64,000 bases of DNA from Dictyobacter vulcani (lineage in GTDB: Bacteria > Chloroflexota > Ktedonobacteria > Ktedonobacterales > Ktedonobacteraceae). The DNA lies in NCBI RefSeq assembly GCF_008974265.1, contig NZ_BKZW01000002.1:620001-684000 (forward strand). The letters are read 5' to 3'. Positions 8,190 to 16,672 of the stretch are shown here, in pieces. The position numbers and the translations under genes are program-made. Under the pieces are notes generated by a model, which saw nothing but the letters and a program-made list of their open reading frames with translations, was not told the origin of the DNA and made no database searches. The first letter of the stretch is position 1. Each line of letters starts with the position of its first letter.

Positions 8190-9407
8190 TCAGGCCGTTT
8201 GCGCGTGCGCGTCAAAGGTGATGGGCAGGTGCTTAAAGCCAAAGAGGAAACGGCCTTCAAACAGCTGTGACCCGCTACGATCTACGCGCATGTTGGGTAG
8301 CTGCTTGAGAATCATTGGCAGCGCGACCGAGGCCTCCATTCGTGATAGTGGCGCTCCAATGCAGAAATGGATGCCATGACCAAATGCGACATGTTTGTTC
8401 GGGGTCCGCGTGATATCAAAACGTTCTGGCTCGGTAAACTGTTGCGGATCACGGTTGGCTGAGGACAGCCAGGTAAAGATGGTCGCATCCTGTGGGATAG
8501 TTATCCCTGATAGGGTTACCGCTTCCTTTGTGGTCCGTACTAAGCGCCAGACGGGTGAGGCATAGCGCAAGACTTCTTCGATGGCGGACGGCATCAGCTC
8601 CGGCTCTTTCTTGAGTTGCGTCAGTGTGTCGGGATGCTCATCGAAGCAGCGGATTGCCTGACTGAGGAGATTGGTGGTAGTAACGTGTCCAGCAAGGAGC
8701 AGGAGCGTACAGAAGCTGATGGTGTCCTCCATACTCAAGTGCTGACCATCGACCTCAGCTTGCAGCAGTGCGCTCATCATATCGTCACGTGGCTCACGCT
8801 TGCGCTCCTCAAGCATGCGTTCGAAGTAGTCAGACATCTCCTCAAATACGCGCGTGAGGCGTTGCAATTCTGGATTATTCCGTTGTTCTTCAACTGGTCG
8901 GAACACCTCGGCATCGTTTAACTGGCGTCTGAGCAGTCCATCAGCCCAGCTTTGAAAGAGTGGCCGATCACTGACGGGCACCCCCAACATCTCAGCGATC
9001 ACGATCGTTGGGAGCGGATACGCGATATCATCGGCGAAATCCATGCTGCCATTGGCGACCACTTTATCAAGCAGTTCTTGCGTGATCTGGGTGACCCGGC
9101 CACGCAGTTTATCAATCGCACGTGGGGTAAAGGCAGAGGTGACCAGATTGCGATATTGCCGATGCTGAGGTGGATCCATCGCAATGATACTTCTTCCAGT
9201 GAATGGAGTTTTGTTAGGAGAGCCAGCCGTAGCCATAGCTTCGCGTTGCATCCTACGCTCGGATGAAAAACGCTGGTAATCGGTAATGGCTGTGTTCACA
9301 TCATCATAGCGAAACACATGCCAGCAGTTACTCTCCTCATCCAGCCAGACAGGTTGTGTTTGACGCATCTGCTCAAACCAGTTGTACATTTTCTGACTAT
9401 CTTCCAC
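8190..9407 (-). CDS. cytochrome P450, I-helix acid replaced
   Basis: Bacterial class I cytochrome P450, about 405 residues. Landmarks: MDPPQHRQYRNLV (B/C region), I-helix LLLLAGHVTTTNLL at about residue 240, EEVLR (ExxR), and the heme loop FGHGIHFCIGAPLSRME with its Cys ligand. The I-helix normally reads AG-x-(E/D)-T; here the acid is Val (AGHVTT). The start is a GTG at 9407 without a clear binding site. An ATG at 9389 (MYNWFEQMRQ) has GGAAGA upstream, and P450-like sequence continues in frame a few codons above the GTG, so the N-terminus is uncertain. No redox partner is adjacent; a ferredoxin occurs at 39252. Substrate unknown. Confidence 0.88.
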   Translation of the reverse strand: MEDSQKMYNWFEQMRQTQPVWLDEESNCWHVFRYDDVNTAITDYQRFSSERRMQREAMATAGSPNKTPFTGRSIIAMDPPQHRQYRNLVTSAFTPRAIDKLRGRVTQITQELLDKVVANGSMDFADDIAYPLPTIVIAEMLGVPVSDRPLFQSWADGLLRRQLNDAEVFRPVEEQRNNPELQRLTRVFEEMSDYFERMLEERKREPRDDMMSALLQAEVDGQHLSMEDTISFCTLLLLAGHVTTTNLLSQAIRCFDEHPDTLTQLKKEPELMPSAIEEVLRYASPVWRLVRTTKEAVTLSGITIPQDATIFTWLSSANRDPQQFTEPERFDITRTPNKHVAFGHGIHFCIGAPLSRMEASVALPMILKQLPNMRVDRSGSQLFEGRFLFGFKHLPITFDAHAQTA

Positions 9408-9602
9408 AGTTGAGAGGGTTGGGGCATCATAGAAACCTTTCTTTCTGCATATTTCTACGTTACAGGGCTGAAATGTTCAGATCGAAGATATTGATGGACG
9501 CACTACCATAGCTTAAAAAAAGTCACGCTCGATGGAAGTAGCCAGTTCCTCTTGTGATAATTATCGAGCACCTGCTAATACTGTAGCATATATGCATAAA
9601 GA
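9408..9602. other. intergenic, upstream of P450
   Basis: AT-richer sequence that probably holds the leftward promoter of the P450 gene. I see no confident promoter hexamers and no gene. Confidence 0.3.
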
Positions 9603-9857
9603 GTGCCTTATATGCGTGATATGGCGCTAAGGCAGGTATCAACTGATCCAACTATTTCATCAATGTCGAGACCCTCAAAGCTAGTTTCCTCAAGCTGCCA
9701 GTCGATAGAGCATCCTTTTTTTGTGCAAGCGCTCTGCTCACAACTTATTGACAATCTTAATGGTGATAAGAAAGAACAGGTTACAACTGATACGATCTCG
9801 CGGGCTGTTGCTGTCCGGGATGGATATTTTAGCGCTCGCTCTCTTTATGAGGTATAG
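9603..9857 (+). pseudogene. AAA/STAND-type ATPase C-terminal relic
   Basis: About 84 codons whose second half reads HPFFVQALCSQLIDNLN, then a stretch ending VTTDTISRAV. This resembles the helical lid region after the nucleotide-binding core of the large STAND-like ATPases abundant in Ktedonobacteria (the HPFxxQxLCxxLxxxLN pattern). No Walker motifs precede it, and the sequence before about 9690 is not convincing. It is therefore the leftover tail of a deleted gene. It lies directly upstream of the SDR gene but has no functional link to it. Confidence 0.45.
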
Positions 9858-9915
9858 TTATAGCATAGCTACTTGCTTATTTATCGATATTTATCGGTTC
9901 TGGGAGGATTTTTTT

Positions 9916-10863
9916 ATGAGTCAATGGACTGTCAGCGAGATCCCTGATTTGCAGGGACGTATTGTGCTGGTAACTGGCGCGAATAGTGGGCTTGACCTGG
10001 AGACGGTACGGGCACTGGCCGCGAAGAGAGCTCATGTGATTATGGCCTGCCGCAATCTGGAAAAAGGCCAGCAGGCGCAGGCTACGCTTTTAAAAGAAGT
10101 TCCGCAAGCCTCTCTCGAACTGGTATCACTTGATCTGGCCTCATTGGATGCGGTACGCGAATTTGCCAGTGGCTTTTCAGCCAATCATGCTCGCCTCAAT
10201 TTATTATTTAATAATGCCGGTGTCATGGCCATTCCACGTCACGAAACCCGGGATGGTTTTGAAATGCAGTTCGGCACCAATCATCTGGCCCATTTTGCCC
10301 TCACTGGCCTGCTATTGCCTATCCTGCTCGCCACCTCACAGAGCCGTATTATTAGCACAACCAGTGCCGCCCGTGCGATGGGAAAAATCCGCTTTGACGA
10401 TTTGAATCGCACACGTGCATATGGCCGATGGGAAGCGTATGGACAGAGCAAGCTTTCTAATCTCCTCTTTGCTTTTGAATTACAGCAACGCCTGGCTGCT
10501 GCCGATGCCACAACCATCAGTGTCGCGGCCCACCCTGGCTATGCTGTCACCAACTTACAGACAACCAGTGCCACTACTTCAGGCGCCTCAGTTGAACAGT
10601 TCCTCTACAAAACTATCGGCCCGGCTTTGGGGCAAAGTGCGCATATGGGAGCATTACCTCAACTCTATGCAGGGCTCTCGACAGATATCCATGGTGGCGA
10701 ACTGGTTGGCCCGGGTAGCTTTGGTGGCCTGCGTGGTTATCCAAAAATCGACACCAAAGCTCAAAAAGAATATGACAAAGCCACCGCACGCCACCTCTGG
10801 GAAGAATCCGTCAAACTTACCGGCGTAGATTACTCGGCTCTACGCTCTCCTCTCCCCTCCTGA
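9916..10863 (+). CDS. SDR family oxidoreductase (retinol-dehydrogenase-like)
   Basis: Predicted 315-residue short-chain dehydrogenase/reductase. The start at 9916 follows GGGAGGA; the longer upstream frame belongs to relic sequence. Visible motifs: a nucleotide-binding turn TGANSGLD near residue 22, LFNNAGVM near residue 95, a serine-rich strand IISTTSAAR and the catalytic YGQSK. The C-terminus (ARHLWEESVKLTGV) is typical of the retinol-dehydrogenase/WWOX-like subgroup. The third glycine of the TGxxxGxG turn is replaced by Asp (GLD instead of GLG). This would be expected to disturb cofactor binding and differs from consensus by one base change. It would use NAD(P)H on an unknown carbonyl or alcohol. 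It stands alone, with a hairpin downstream. Confidence 0.85.
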   Translation: MSQWTVSEIPDLQGRIVLVTGANSGLDLETVRALAAKRAHVIMACRNLEKGQQAQATLLKEVPQASLELVSLDLASLDAVREFASGFSANHARLNLLFNNAGVMAIPRHETRDGFEMQFGTNHLAHFALTGLLLPILLATSQSRIISTTSAARAMGKIRFDDLNRTRAYGRWEAYGQSKLSNLLFAFELQQRLAAADATTISVAAHPGYAVTNLQTTSATTSGASVEQFLYKTIGPALGQSAHMGALPQLYAGLSTDIHGGELVGPGSFGGLRGYPKIDTKAQKEYDKATARHLWEESVKLTGVDYSALRSPLPS

Positions 10864-10885
10864 CCAGTCTGCTTCGCCCGGAAGC

Positions 10886-10919
10886 CCCTGGACGGGAGGT
10901 GCAGGAGGGCCGTCCAGGG
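10886..10919 (+). terminator. hairpin after SDR gene
   Basis: Ten-base arms CCCTGGACGG/CCGTCCAGGG with a 14-base loop, 23 bases after the stop. No T-run follows, so its efficiency as a terminator is uncertain. Confidence 0.45.
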
Positions 10920-11033
10920 TATCCATATCGGCACGCTAAATTGTATGGTGTAAGCTGACAGTGGCTTTGCCTCTACATTGGCTGTAGGAAATTGTCCCTT
11001 TGTAGGAATACTAAAAGGAGCTATTAATCTATT

Positions 11034-11690
11034 ATGAGTTTCTCGGATACCTTACTTACAGAAGATCTGGCGACACTACGCCAGAAATTGTTATACCATC
11101 CATTATGGATCGAAATTGAGCAGGGAACACTGCCTATCGAACGCCTGCGCCTGTTCGCTTTGCAGGATGCGCTGGTTGTCATGCACATGTATCGCCTGGA
11201 CGCGCTCGCGATTGCCGGTGAGAAGGATATCGATGCCCAGGTGTTGTTGATCAAGAAGTTGCTGCCCAAGGTCGGTGGACATGAGAGCTTGATCCGTTTT
11301 GGTGAAGCAGTCGGCCTGCAACGCTCGGACTTTGAGCAGATTGAACCTCTGGCCGGTTGCATGGCATTGACGAATTATTTCTATTGGATGCTCGCCTATG
11401 GGACACCCGGTGAGCGGTTGGCCGCCGTCAGTGCCAGCGAAGATGTCTTTATCCAGATTTGCCTGCGTATCGCACCGGCGCTGATCAAGCACTATGGCCT
11501 GACTGAAGAGCAGATCGAATTTTTCTGGGGACATAAAGATTTAGCGGAAAAAGTTGCCCCTATCGATCAACAATTGCTGCAACGCTCTAGCGATCCCACG
11601 GAACGCCTCAAAATTATGCGTGCGATCCGTCTCAGCCACGAATATGAGCTCATGTTTTACGACACCATACTCAGTGCGCCGCTCGCCTGA
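11034..11690 (+). CDS. TenA/PqqC-like helical protein
   Basis: Predicted 218-residue all-helical protein of the heme-oxygenase-like fold (TenA/PqqC/CADD superfamily). Supporting sequence: HPLWIEIEQGTLPIERLRLFALQD near residues 20-45, then ALTNYFYWMLAYGTP, and a C-terminal stretch with FFWGHKD and HEYELMFYD. The spacing of aromatic, acidic and histidine residues suits this fold. Members include thiamin-salvage aminopyrimidine hydrolases and iron-dependent oxygenases. The TenA catalytic cysteine cannot be assigned confidently, and no thiamin genes are nearby, so the specific activity is open. An AAAAGGAG lies 13 bases before ATG. It is a single gene. Confidence 0.7.
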   Translation: MSFSDTLLTEDLATLRQKLLYHPLWIEIEQGTLPIERLRLFALQDALVVMHMYRLDALAIAGEKDIDAQVLLIKKLLPKVGGHESLIRFGEAVGLQRSDFEQIEPLAGCMALTNYFYWMLAYGTPGERLAAVSASEDVFIQICLRIAPALIKHYGLTEEQIEFFWGHKDLAEKVAPIDQQLLQRSSDPTERLKIMRAIRLSHEYELMFYDTILSAPLA

Positions 11691-11916
11691 ACTGCCAGCC
11701 CGGTCCTGGCCTATGACGTTCCGCGTCTGATGCACCCACTTGCCATGTTTGAACTCTCCAGGTCATAAATATCTGAGCACCACCGACCCCCAAAACCAAA
11801 AACATCATGCAGATGATGAGCAAATGATGTGTAGATAGTGTGGGAAAAGAGCAACATACAATTCATACTCACAATATACAATTTTTATGTTTCCTATATA
11901 TAAAAGGAAGAAAATC

Positions 11917-13347
11917 ATGAGCCTTAGATCTGTACGCCAATCTCTTTTCTGTATGCTACTTATGCTTATTGCTGTCCTTGTAACTGCATGTCAATATCAG
12001 ACAACAACGAGCGCTGTGAAATTGGGAACAACCACCACGAGCGAGGTAAAATTGGCAACAACAACCCCGCTGAGAACATCAATAAACTGCCCGGGACAGG
12101 AACGTGGACGCGCAGCAGTCATGCCTGCACTCACCCGTCCACAGCATCAGAGCGTAGCCTATCTCTGGCAGGACAAGACAAAAACCATATTGAGCACATA
12201 CGATAAGCAAACAGGCAGTAAGAAGAATCTCCTTACATTTTCCGAAAACGCTAGTGTGGCAGCGAATGTCTCGCCCGATGGTCACTGGATTATTGTGACC
12301 CAATTAACAAGAGGTGTAGGCAATGCAATCAAGCTCGTCCGTATAGATGGAGCGTATGCGCAAACACTCTACTGCTCAGCCAGTGATAATCTTCTGAGCA
12401 GCGTGCTGCTCTCCCCCAACCAGCATTCCCTGGTTTTCAGCGAGAGTAGTAATCCAATACTTGCAAATCCACAGTTTACATTGAAGCGACTGGACATGGC
12501 CACTGGAAAAATCCAGACGCTGCTTTCATCGCTGCAACCGGGTTATCCAGGCATACAAACGCTGCCACAAGCGTTGGGGGGCACTGCCACGCAAGCCAGT
12601 AGTCAGCAGTCGCAGGCTAACATTCACGCCTACAGCCAGTTGTTTATGCCACAGCCTGGACCGCCTCCTGTGCTGGGGTATCTTGCCCTTAAATGGGCGA
12701 GCAATAGCAGCCTCTACTTGCAGAGCACATCCCTGGTTCTATCCGGTGGTGGCATACCGCCCCATGATCTTTATCAGTTACTGGATATCAACAAGCCAGT
12801 CGAGCAGCAGAGCAGCAATCTAAAATCGCTCACAGCACCTTTAAAACAAACCAACTGTGATAGTTATGATATAACCGCTGACAATACGCAACTCATTTGT
12901 AGTGGAGGCCCACTCTATGGCGATCCAAGGCGACCAGCGGTCAGGGTAGAAGCAGTTAGCGGTCAATCGTTGCATACTGTATTCACTGCCTCACCTGACG
13001 ACCAGGTGTTTGCACGCGCAGCACGGGACCACACGATTCTGTTTACCGTCAACAACGTTAAGACAAATGTGGCACAGTTCTATCAGATCAATACCGATGG
13101 CAGCGCGCTAAAACTGCTTGCTAGTGCAAAGGCATCAGAATACACTTTTGAGAGTTATACGAAATCAGGCGACAATAGCTACTTGCCCTGGACCAATGTT
13201 TCTCGCGACGGCAAATATTACGCGCTTATCAGTACGACAAACTACATAAATTCGCTGGTTATTGGTAAGATGAATGGAGGATCATCCAACCCCAACAAGA
13301 TCGCGACCAACCTACAATTGCGCATCGTTGGCTGGACCGCTGCATAG
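11917..13347 (+). CDS. lipoprotein with beta-propeller-like body
   Basis: Predicted 476-residue lipoprotein. The signal sequence ends in a lipobox LVTAC with Cys25 as the lipidated residue. The start is the ATG at 11917 after AGGAAG. After the Cys comes a short duplicated segment (TTTSAVKLGTTTTSEVKLATTT). Then come TolB/WD40-like blades: VSPDGHWIIVTQ, LSPNQHSLVFSES and VSRDGKYYALIST, each with the SPDG-type turn and followed by short strands. It would sit on the outer face of the membrane, probably as a binding or scaffolding propeller. No enzymatic residues are evident. It is followed by a strong terminator. Its partner is unknown. Confidence 0.75.
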   Translation: MSLRSVRQSLFCMLLMLIAVLVTACQYQTTTSAVKLGTTTTSEVKLATTTPLRTSINCPGQERGRAAVMPALTRPQHQSVAYLWQDKTKTILSTYDKQTGSKKNLLTFSENASVAANVSPDGHWIIVTQLTRGVGNAIKLVRIDGAYAQTLYCSASDNLLSSVLLSPNQHSLVFSESSNPILANPQFTLKRLDMATGKIQTLLSSLQPGYPGIQTLPQALGGTATQASSQQSQANIHAYSQLFMPQPGPPPVLGYLALKWASNSSLYLQSTSLVLSGGGIPPHDLYQLLDINKPVEQQSSNLKSLTAPLKQTNCDSYDITADNTQLICSGGPLYGDPRRPAVRVEAVSGQSLHTVFTASPDDQVFARAARDHTILFTVNNVKTNVAQFYQINTDGSALKLLASAKASEYTFESYTKSGDNSYLPWTNVSRDGKYYALISTTNYINSLVIGKMNGGSSNPNKIATNLQLRIVGWTAA

Positions 13348-13380
13348 CTATCCACAATGACCACCGTCTTTTTACATACT

Positions 13381-13420
13381 TGTGGCGCGAGGCTCCTGCC
13401 CCGCGCCACATCTTTTATTT
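13381..13420 (+). terminator. rho-independent terminator
   Basis: Nine-base stem TGTGGCGCG/CGCGCCACA (13381-13389 and 13402-13410) followed by TCTTTTATTT. It lies 33 bases after the lipoprotein stop and just before the end of the convergent lipid-kinase gene. Confidence 0.8.
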
Positions 13421-13432
13421 ACCGAGGCTACC

Positions 13433-14914
13433 TCAGTCGGCTAACTTCACGCACGTGGCTTTGATGACGCCGCGTTTCGTCTTCTCTCCTTCGGCCAGGA
13501 TTGTCTGGCCCTCCTGTAGTGCCAGGAGCGTTGCAGGCGATACGTGTTCTCCGGCCTGATTGAGCACCTGTGTGCGCTTGTTTACGCGCACCGCGAGAAC
13601 CTGGACCTCGTCGGTATCCTGTTTTTTGAACTTACCGGCGACAATGATGGTCGGTTGTTTTCCTTGAGGGGCAATGCTTCCAATAACTTCTATGTTATAG
13701 GCGGGATTCTGCTGAGCCGGATTTTTTTCCTCGCTCTGCGGCTGCGTTGGCTGTGGCGCCTTCGCTGGTTGTTGTTTCGCGAGCGGGAGTTGTTCCTGGG
13801 GTGAGGTGTCTTCTTTCTGCGCTGTTTTCTCAAACAGTGGACCCGCATAGGTGCGTGGAACGGCAACGTGTAGCGCCTTTGGTCTGGCATCGAAGTGATA
13901 ATCGACCAGCAGTTGTTCTGGATCGTTGCTTTGCTGCAAGGTACTCTGCTCTGCCTTTGGGAGGAGATCTTCAGGTTTGACCGCGCTCCCATCCACCTGG
14001 ATATCGATAGAGGCGGGGATGCGCAGCGAAAAATGTGTGCCGTGGAAGTAGGTCGTAATCTTTCTATCTGGCTGGTGCTGTGTGAGTAATGAAACGGCCT
14101 GTCCGATCGTCTTTAGCGGGCCGTTGGCGGTAATCAACGTGACATAGAGCAATCCATCATCGGCGCGTGAACCCGGTTCTATGTTGATCGCTCCCGCGAA
14201 GAGAGGCACCTTGCTTACATATGCTTCCCAGACATCTCCACGCCAGCGATCGATGACATGGCCATTGTCGTCTGTTTGCTGAAGCTCGACGGGAAACGGG
14301 CGCTGGCTGGGAAGTTCTTTGGCTGCGGCGAGGTCGAAGGCCAGCGGACCAACCCGATATTTTAGCGGTTTGGACATATGTGCCATCATCGATGCATCCA
14401 GGCCGATGCCAACGTTGAGCAAGAAATAGTGCCTGGTGTTGGTTGATTCTTTTGACTTTTTCGATTTTTTTCCCTTGGAGGCTGGTTGCCGGGCATTTCT
14501 GGCATCATTGATAGAGGTCAGACCGGTTGCCTCGAGATGGCCGAGATCAAGGCTGCGTGGTTCGCTATCGACAAGGGCCAGGGCGGCTTTCACGGGATCT
14601 TCTGGCATCTCTATTGCCTTTGCCCATACGTTGAAGGTACCCCCTGGTATATCTGCGATAACACCTTTCCCCTGGGCATACATGGTGCCATTGAGAAGAG
14701 CATTCAAGGTTCCATCGCCGCCGTAGCCGATCACGAGATCATATTTCTCTTTGGCTGCCTTCTGTGCCAGTTGCAGCGTCTCGCCCCCATATTCCTTCAG
14801 GGCGACCTCGGTTTTCCAGCCCGCCGCAGCCAGAACGGTTACTATCTCAGGGACGTGCACCAGGTGCTCCCCTGATCTAAGATCAACGATGATACAAGCG
14901 TTTTTGTTTCCCAT
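13433..14914 (-). CDS. diacylglycerol-kinase-family lipid kinase with extra C-terminal domain
   Basis: Predicted 493-residue protein. The start is ATG 14914 after GAGGGGAAAG; an upstream in-frame extension lacks a binding site. Residues about 1-340 form a DAGK/sphingosine-kinase-type catalytic unit with the nucleotide loop VIGYGGDGTLNALLNG, followed by GTFNVWAKAI and, near the middle, LNVGIGLDASMM. A Lys/Ser-rich insertion (GKKSKKSKES) interrupts the segment before the second lobe. A Pro/Gln-rich linker at about 365-405 leads to a small beta-rich domain (about 405-493) with IEVIGSIAPQGKQPTIIV and TQVLNQAGEHVSPATL. That domain resembles the OB-like DUF5666 domains usually found in exported proteins. 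The extra domain is unusual for a lipid kinase. Substrate unknown. It is preceded by a strong palindromic terminator, so it is a single-gene unit. Confidence 0.85.
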   Translation of the reverse strand: MGNKNACIIVDLRSGEHLVHVPEIVTVLAAAGWKTEVALKEYGGETLQLAQKAAKEKYDLVIGYGGDGTLNALLNGTMYAQGKGVIADIPGGTFNVWAKAIEMPEDPVKAALALVDSEPRSLDLGHLEATGLTSINDARNARQPASKGKKSKKSKESTNTRHYFLLNVGIGLDASMMAHMSKPLKYRVGPLAFDLAAAKELPSQRPFPVELQQTDDNGHVIDRWRGDVWEAYVSKVPLFAGAINIEPGSRADDGLLYVTLITANGPLKTIGQAVSLLTQHQPDRKITTYFHGTHFSLRIPASIDIQVDGSAVKPEDLLPKAEQSTLQQSNDPEQLLVDYHFDARPKALHVAVPRTYAGPLFEKTAQKEDTSPQEQLPLAKQQPAKAPQPTQPQSEEKNPAQQNPAYNIEVIGSIAPQGKQPTIIVAGKFKKQDTDEVQVLAVRVNKRTQVLNQAGEHVSPATLLALQEGQTILAEGEKTKRGVIKATCVKLAD

Positions 14915-15028
14915 GTGTCTCTTTCCCCTCATACAAAGAAATAAGTGATCATTGAGACGGACACGAGCTAGAAACGTGCTCAGTTTCAAATAGGCCAGAT
15001 CTGGTTGCGCAACCGAGAAAATACAGGC

Positions 15029-15082
15029 CTCGTTCACCCGCGCTGGCCAGCGCGGGTGAACGAGACTTGCTATTTAGCAAGT
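15029..15082. terminator. 36-base perfect palindrome plus second hairpin
   Basis: 15029-15064 is a perfect 36-base palindrome with no loop, centred on GCGCTGGCCAGCGC. It abuts ACTTGCTATTTAGCAAGT (15065-15082), a second perfect hairpin. Both lie between the stop of the HNH gene (15135) and the start of the lipid-kinase gene. The likely role is termination of the leftward HNH transcript. The loopless symmetry also allows a dimeric protein-binding site. Confidence 0.6.
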
Positions 15083-15134
15083 GATGGATTTGTATAACTC
15101 AGCTTTGATCAGACACCATCGCTTCCTGTGTGGG

Positions 15135-15728
15135 TTAAGGCATCGGGCGTTGCGCTACCTCTTTCTGCCAGGTAGGATTGGCCTTGATCGCGGGCGCACT
15201 TTGATGGGAGTAACGCTTTGTGTCTGCTCGTACACGTATGTTGTACGATTGCCAGTCATCAAGATGACCAATAAGCAGATGATGCGTGCGGCCCCTGACT
15301 TCGCAGAGCGTGATCAAGTTTTTCGGGTCAAGTTCGAGTTCCGGGTAGAGGTGGAAAGGTTTGATATGGTGAACCTGTAATCCTTTTCCCCGGTGACCAC
15401 AGACCACACAGGCTGGCTCGTGGCTGAGATGCTCATGAGCTACTCTGGGCCACTGAGGACTGCGCGCTCTGCCATACTGATTAGCCACTCTGGCACCAGC
15501 GTCTTTTTGCCAGGATGGAATGCGTCCATTGACCTTCGGAATGACGTTCTTGTTGACCAGAGGAGGTTTCCGTGCGGGAGCCTGCCGCCCGGGTCTGGGT
15601 GCGCTATATCCTCGTTGACGCCGGGGACGTGGTCTGAGATGAATAATGGCAAGTATAAATACGAGCAACACAACGATTACAAGCACCGCTGCGAAAAGTG
15701 GATTATCTACCGTAATATAAATATTCAT
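15135..15728 (-). CDS. membrane-anchored HNH-type protein
   Basis: Predicted 197 residues. The start follows GGAGAAAAAG. A hydrophobic helix occupies about residues 9-30, then an Arg/Pro-rich linker (about 32-60), then a soluble region carrying an HNH-type motif: C107-x2-C110, H120-H121 (LQVHHIKPF), N137 (NLITLC) and HH149-150 with H155 (THHLLIGHLDDW). It resembles phage and plasmid HNH nucleases of the VHHIxPF...NLITLC...FGHLGNW type. The usual cysteine of the last Cys-His element appears replaced by His. Known HNH proteins of this sort cut or bind DNA in the cytosol, so a membrane anchor is unusual. The domain should face the cytoplasm if the short N-terminus is outside. Nuclease activity is inferred only. 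It is a single-gene unit. Confidence 0.75.
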   Translation of the reverse strand: MNIYITVDNPLFAAVLVIVVLLVFILAIIHLRPRPRRQRGYSAPRPGRQAPARKPPLVNKNVIPKVNGRIPSWQKDAGARVANQYGRARSPQWPRVAHEHLSHEPACVVCGHRGKGLQVHHIKPFHLYPELELDPKNLITLCEVRGRTHHLLIGHLDDWQSYNIRVRADTKRYSHQSAPAIKANPTWQKEVAQRPMP

Positions 15729-16159
15729 ATTTCTTTTTCTCCGCTATGGAGTAATCTGCTTGAGATTCTCTCAAAACTGCCTTATCAGTTTGTTTATATT
15801 CTTCGATAAAGCTCAATGTCTGGTAGGATGCACATGCTAATCCTCCGCGTTGATCATCTTCAACACTTCACTTTCAAACAGGTTGCACCCAAAACCCCGG
15901 GTTCACAAAAAAGAGAGGTTCCCGCTGTGGCAGGACCCAAAAAACCGTCCAACCCACAGAAAGGCAACTCTCCTGTCTATTCCAGTATCGCTCATTGTCG
16001 CCATTGATGCAACTATGGATTTTTCAACCATCGAAGATCTGGTGCAAGCCGCTGGTTATTACAGTATTGTCTTCTCACGACATCAACCATGAAGGTTCAT
16101 TACAACTATCTCCCCACCTTGAGAGCGTTTTTGGTAGGAACGCTCGAAACCTTCTCTGA
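15729..16159. other. intergenic, no supported gene
   Basis: Upstream of the HNH gene and downstream of the leftward secreted-protein gene. Short frames on the plus strand (up to 80 codons) are rich in Lys/Pro/Arg without any recognisable pattern. A palindrome AACCCCGGGTT lies near 15893. I see nothing else. Confidence 0.35.
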
Positions 16160-16672
16160 TTAGCGGCACTTGCCAGCTGGCGAGACCATCTGAGACAGCT
16201 GGGTGTTTGGGCTTGTAACCAATACACCTCCCGGCTCTGGATAGGTATGGTCAGCTGGAAGCCTTCCTTGCCATGTGAACGTGAAGTTTGAGAGACGCTG
16301 ACCAGGCAGAATAGTTAACTTTTCCATTGTTTGGGAACGCCCATTATTGATGGTATAGGAGAACACAATCGTTCCCCCGCTTGGGCCTGAGACAACATGA
16401 AAGGTAGCATTGTAGATGACTTGAATGTAAGAGCCGCATGTCCATAGTGAGGTGGTGTTTGGGGTGACAGACATATCAATGCCTGTTACCTTGAAGGTTG
16501 AAGCGTTTGTCGCGACTACTTTGGCTGAAGATGTTGAGTGAGAGTGAGAGGGGGAAGTCGTTGCTGCATTGGCTACACGGTTACCGATGACACTCCCAAA
16601 GACTACTAGTCCTGCTACGAGAAAACAGCCTATGATGACGAATGTTTGCCTTGTCCTGTTGTTGCTCCACAT
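16160..16672 (-). CDS. secreted protein of unknown function
   Basis: Predicted 170-residue exported protein. The start is ATG 16672 with AAGAGGTG eight bases upstream; eight further upstream codons are in frame but less likely. The N-terminus is basic, with a hydrophobic helix (about residues 11-30) and an AXA-type cleavage site near NAA. A Ser/His-rich linker is followed by an Ig-like beta region with VTGIDMSVTPNTTSLWTCGSYIQVIYNATFHV and a closing Cys near the end. The two cysteines (WTCGSY and AGKCR) could form a disulfide. The pattern recalls small extracellular beta-sandwich proteins of Chloroflexi and Actinobacteria. No family is named with confidence. Confidence 0.65.
   Translation of the reverse strand: MWSNNRTRQTFVIIGCFLVAGLVVFGSVIGNRVANAATTSPSHSHSTSSAKVVATNASTFKVTGIDMSVTPNTTSLWTCGSYIQVIYNATFHVVSGPSGGTIVFSYTINNGRSQTMEKLTILPGQRLSNFTFTWQGRLPADHTYPEPGGVLVTSPNTQLSQMVSPAGKCR

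Noticed and set aside
15816..16092. Plus-strand frames of 60-80 codons before the secreted protein gene
   Set aside because: Low-complexity basic sequence without start signals.
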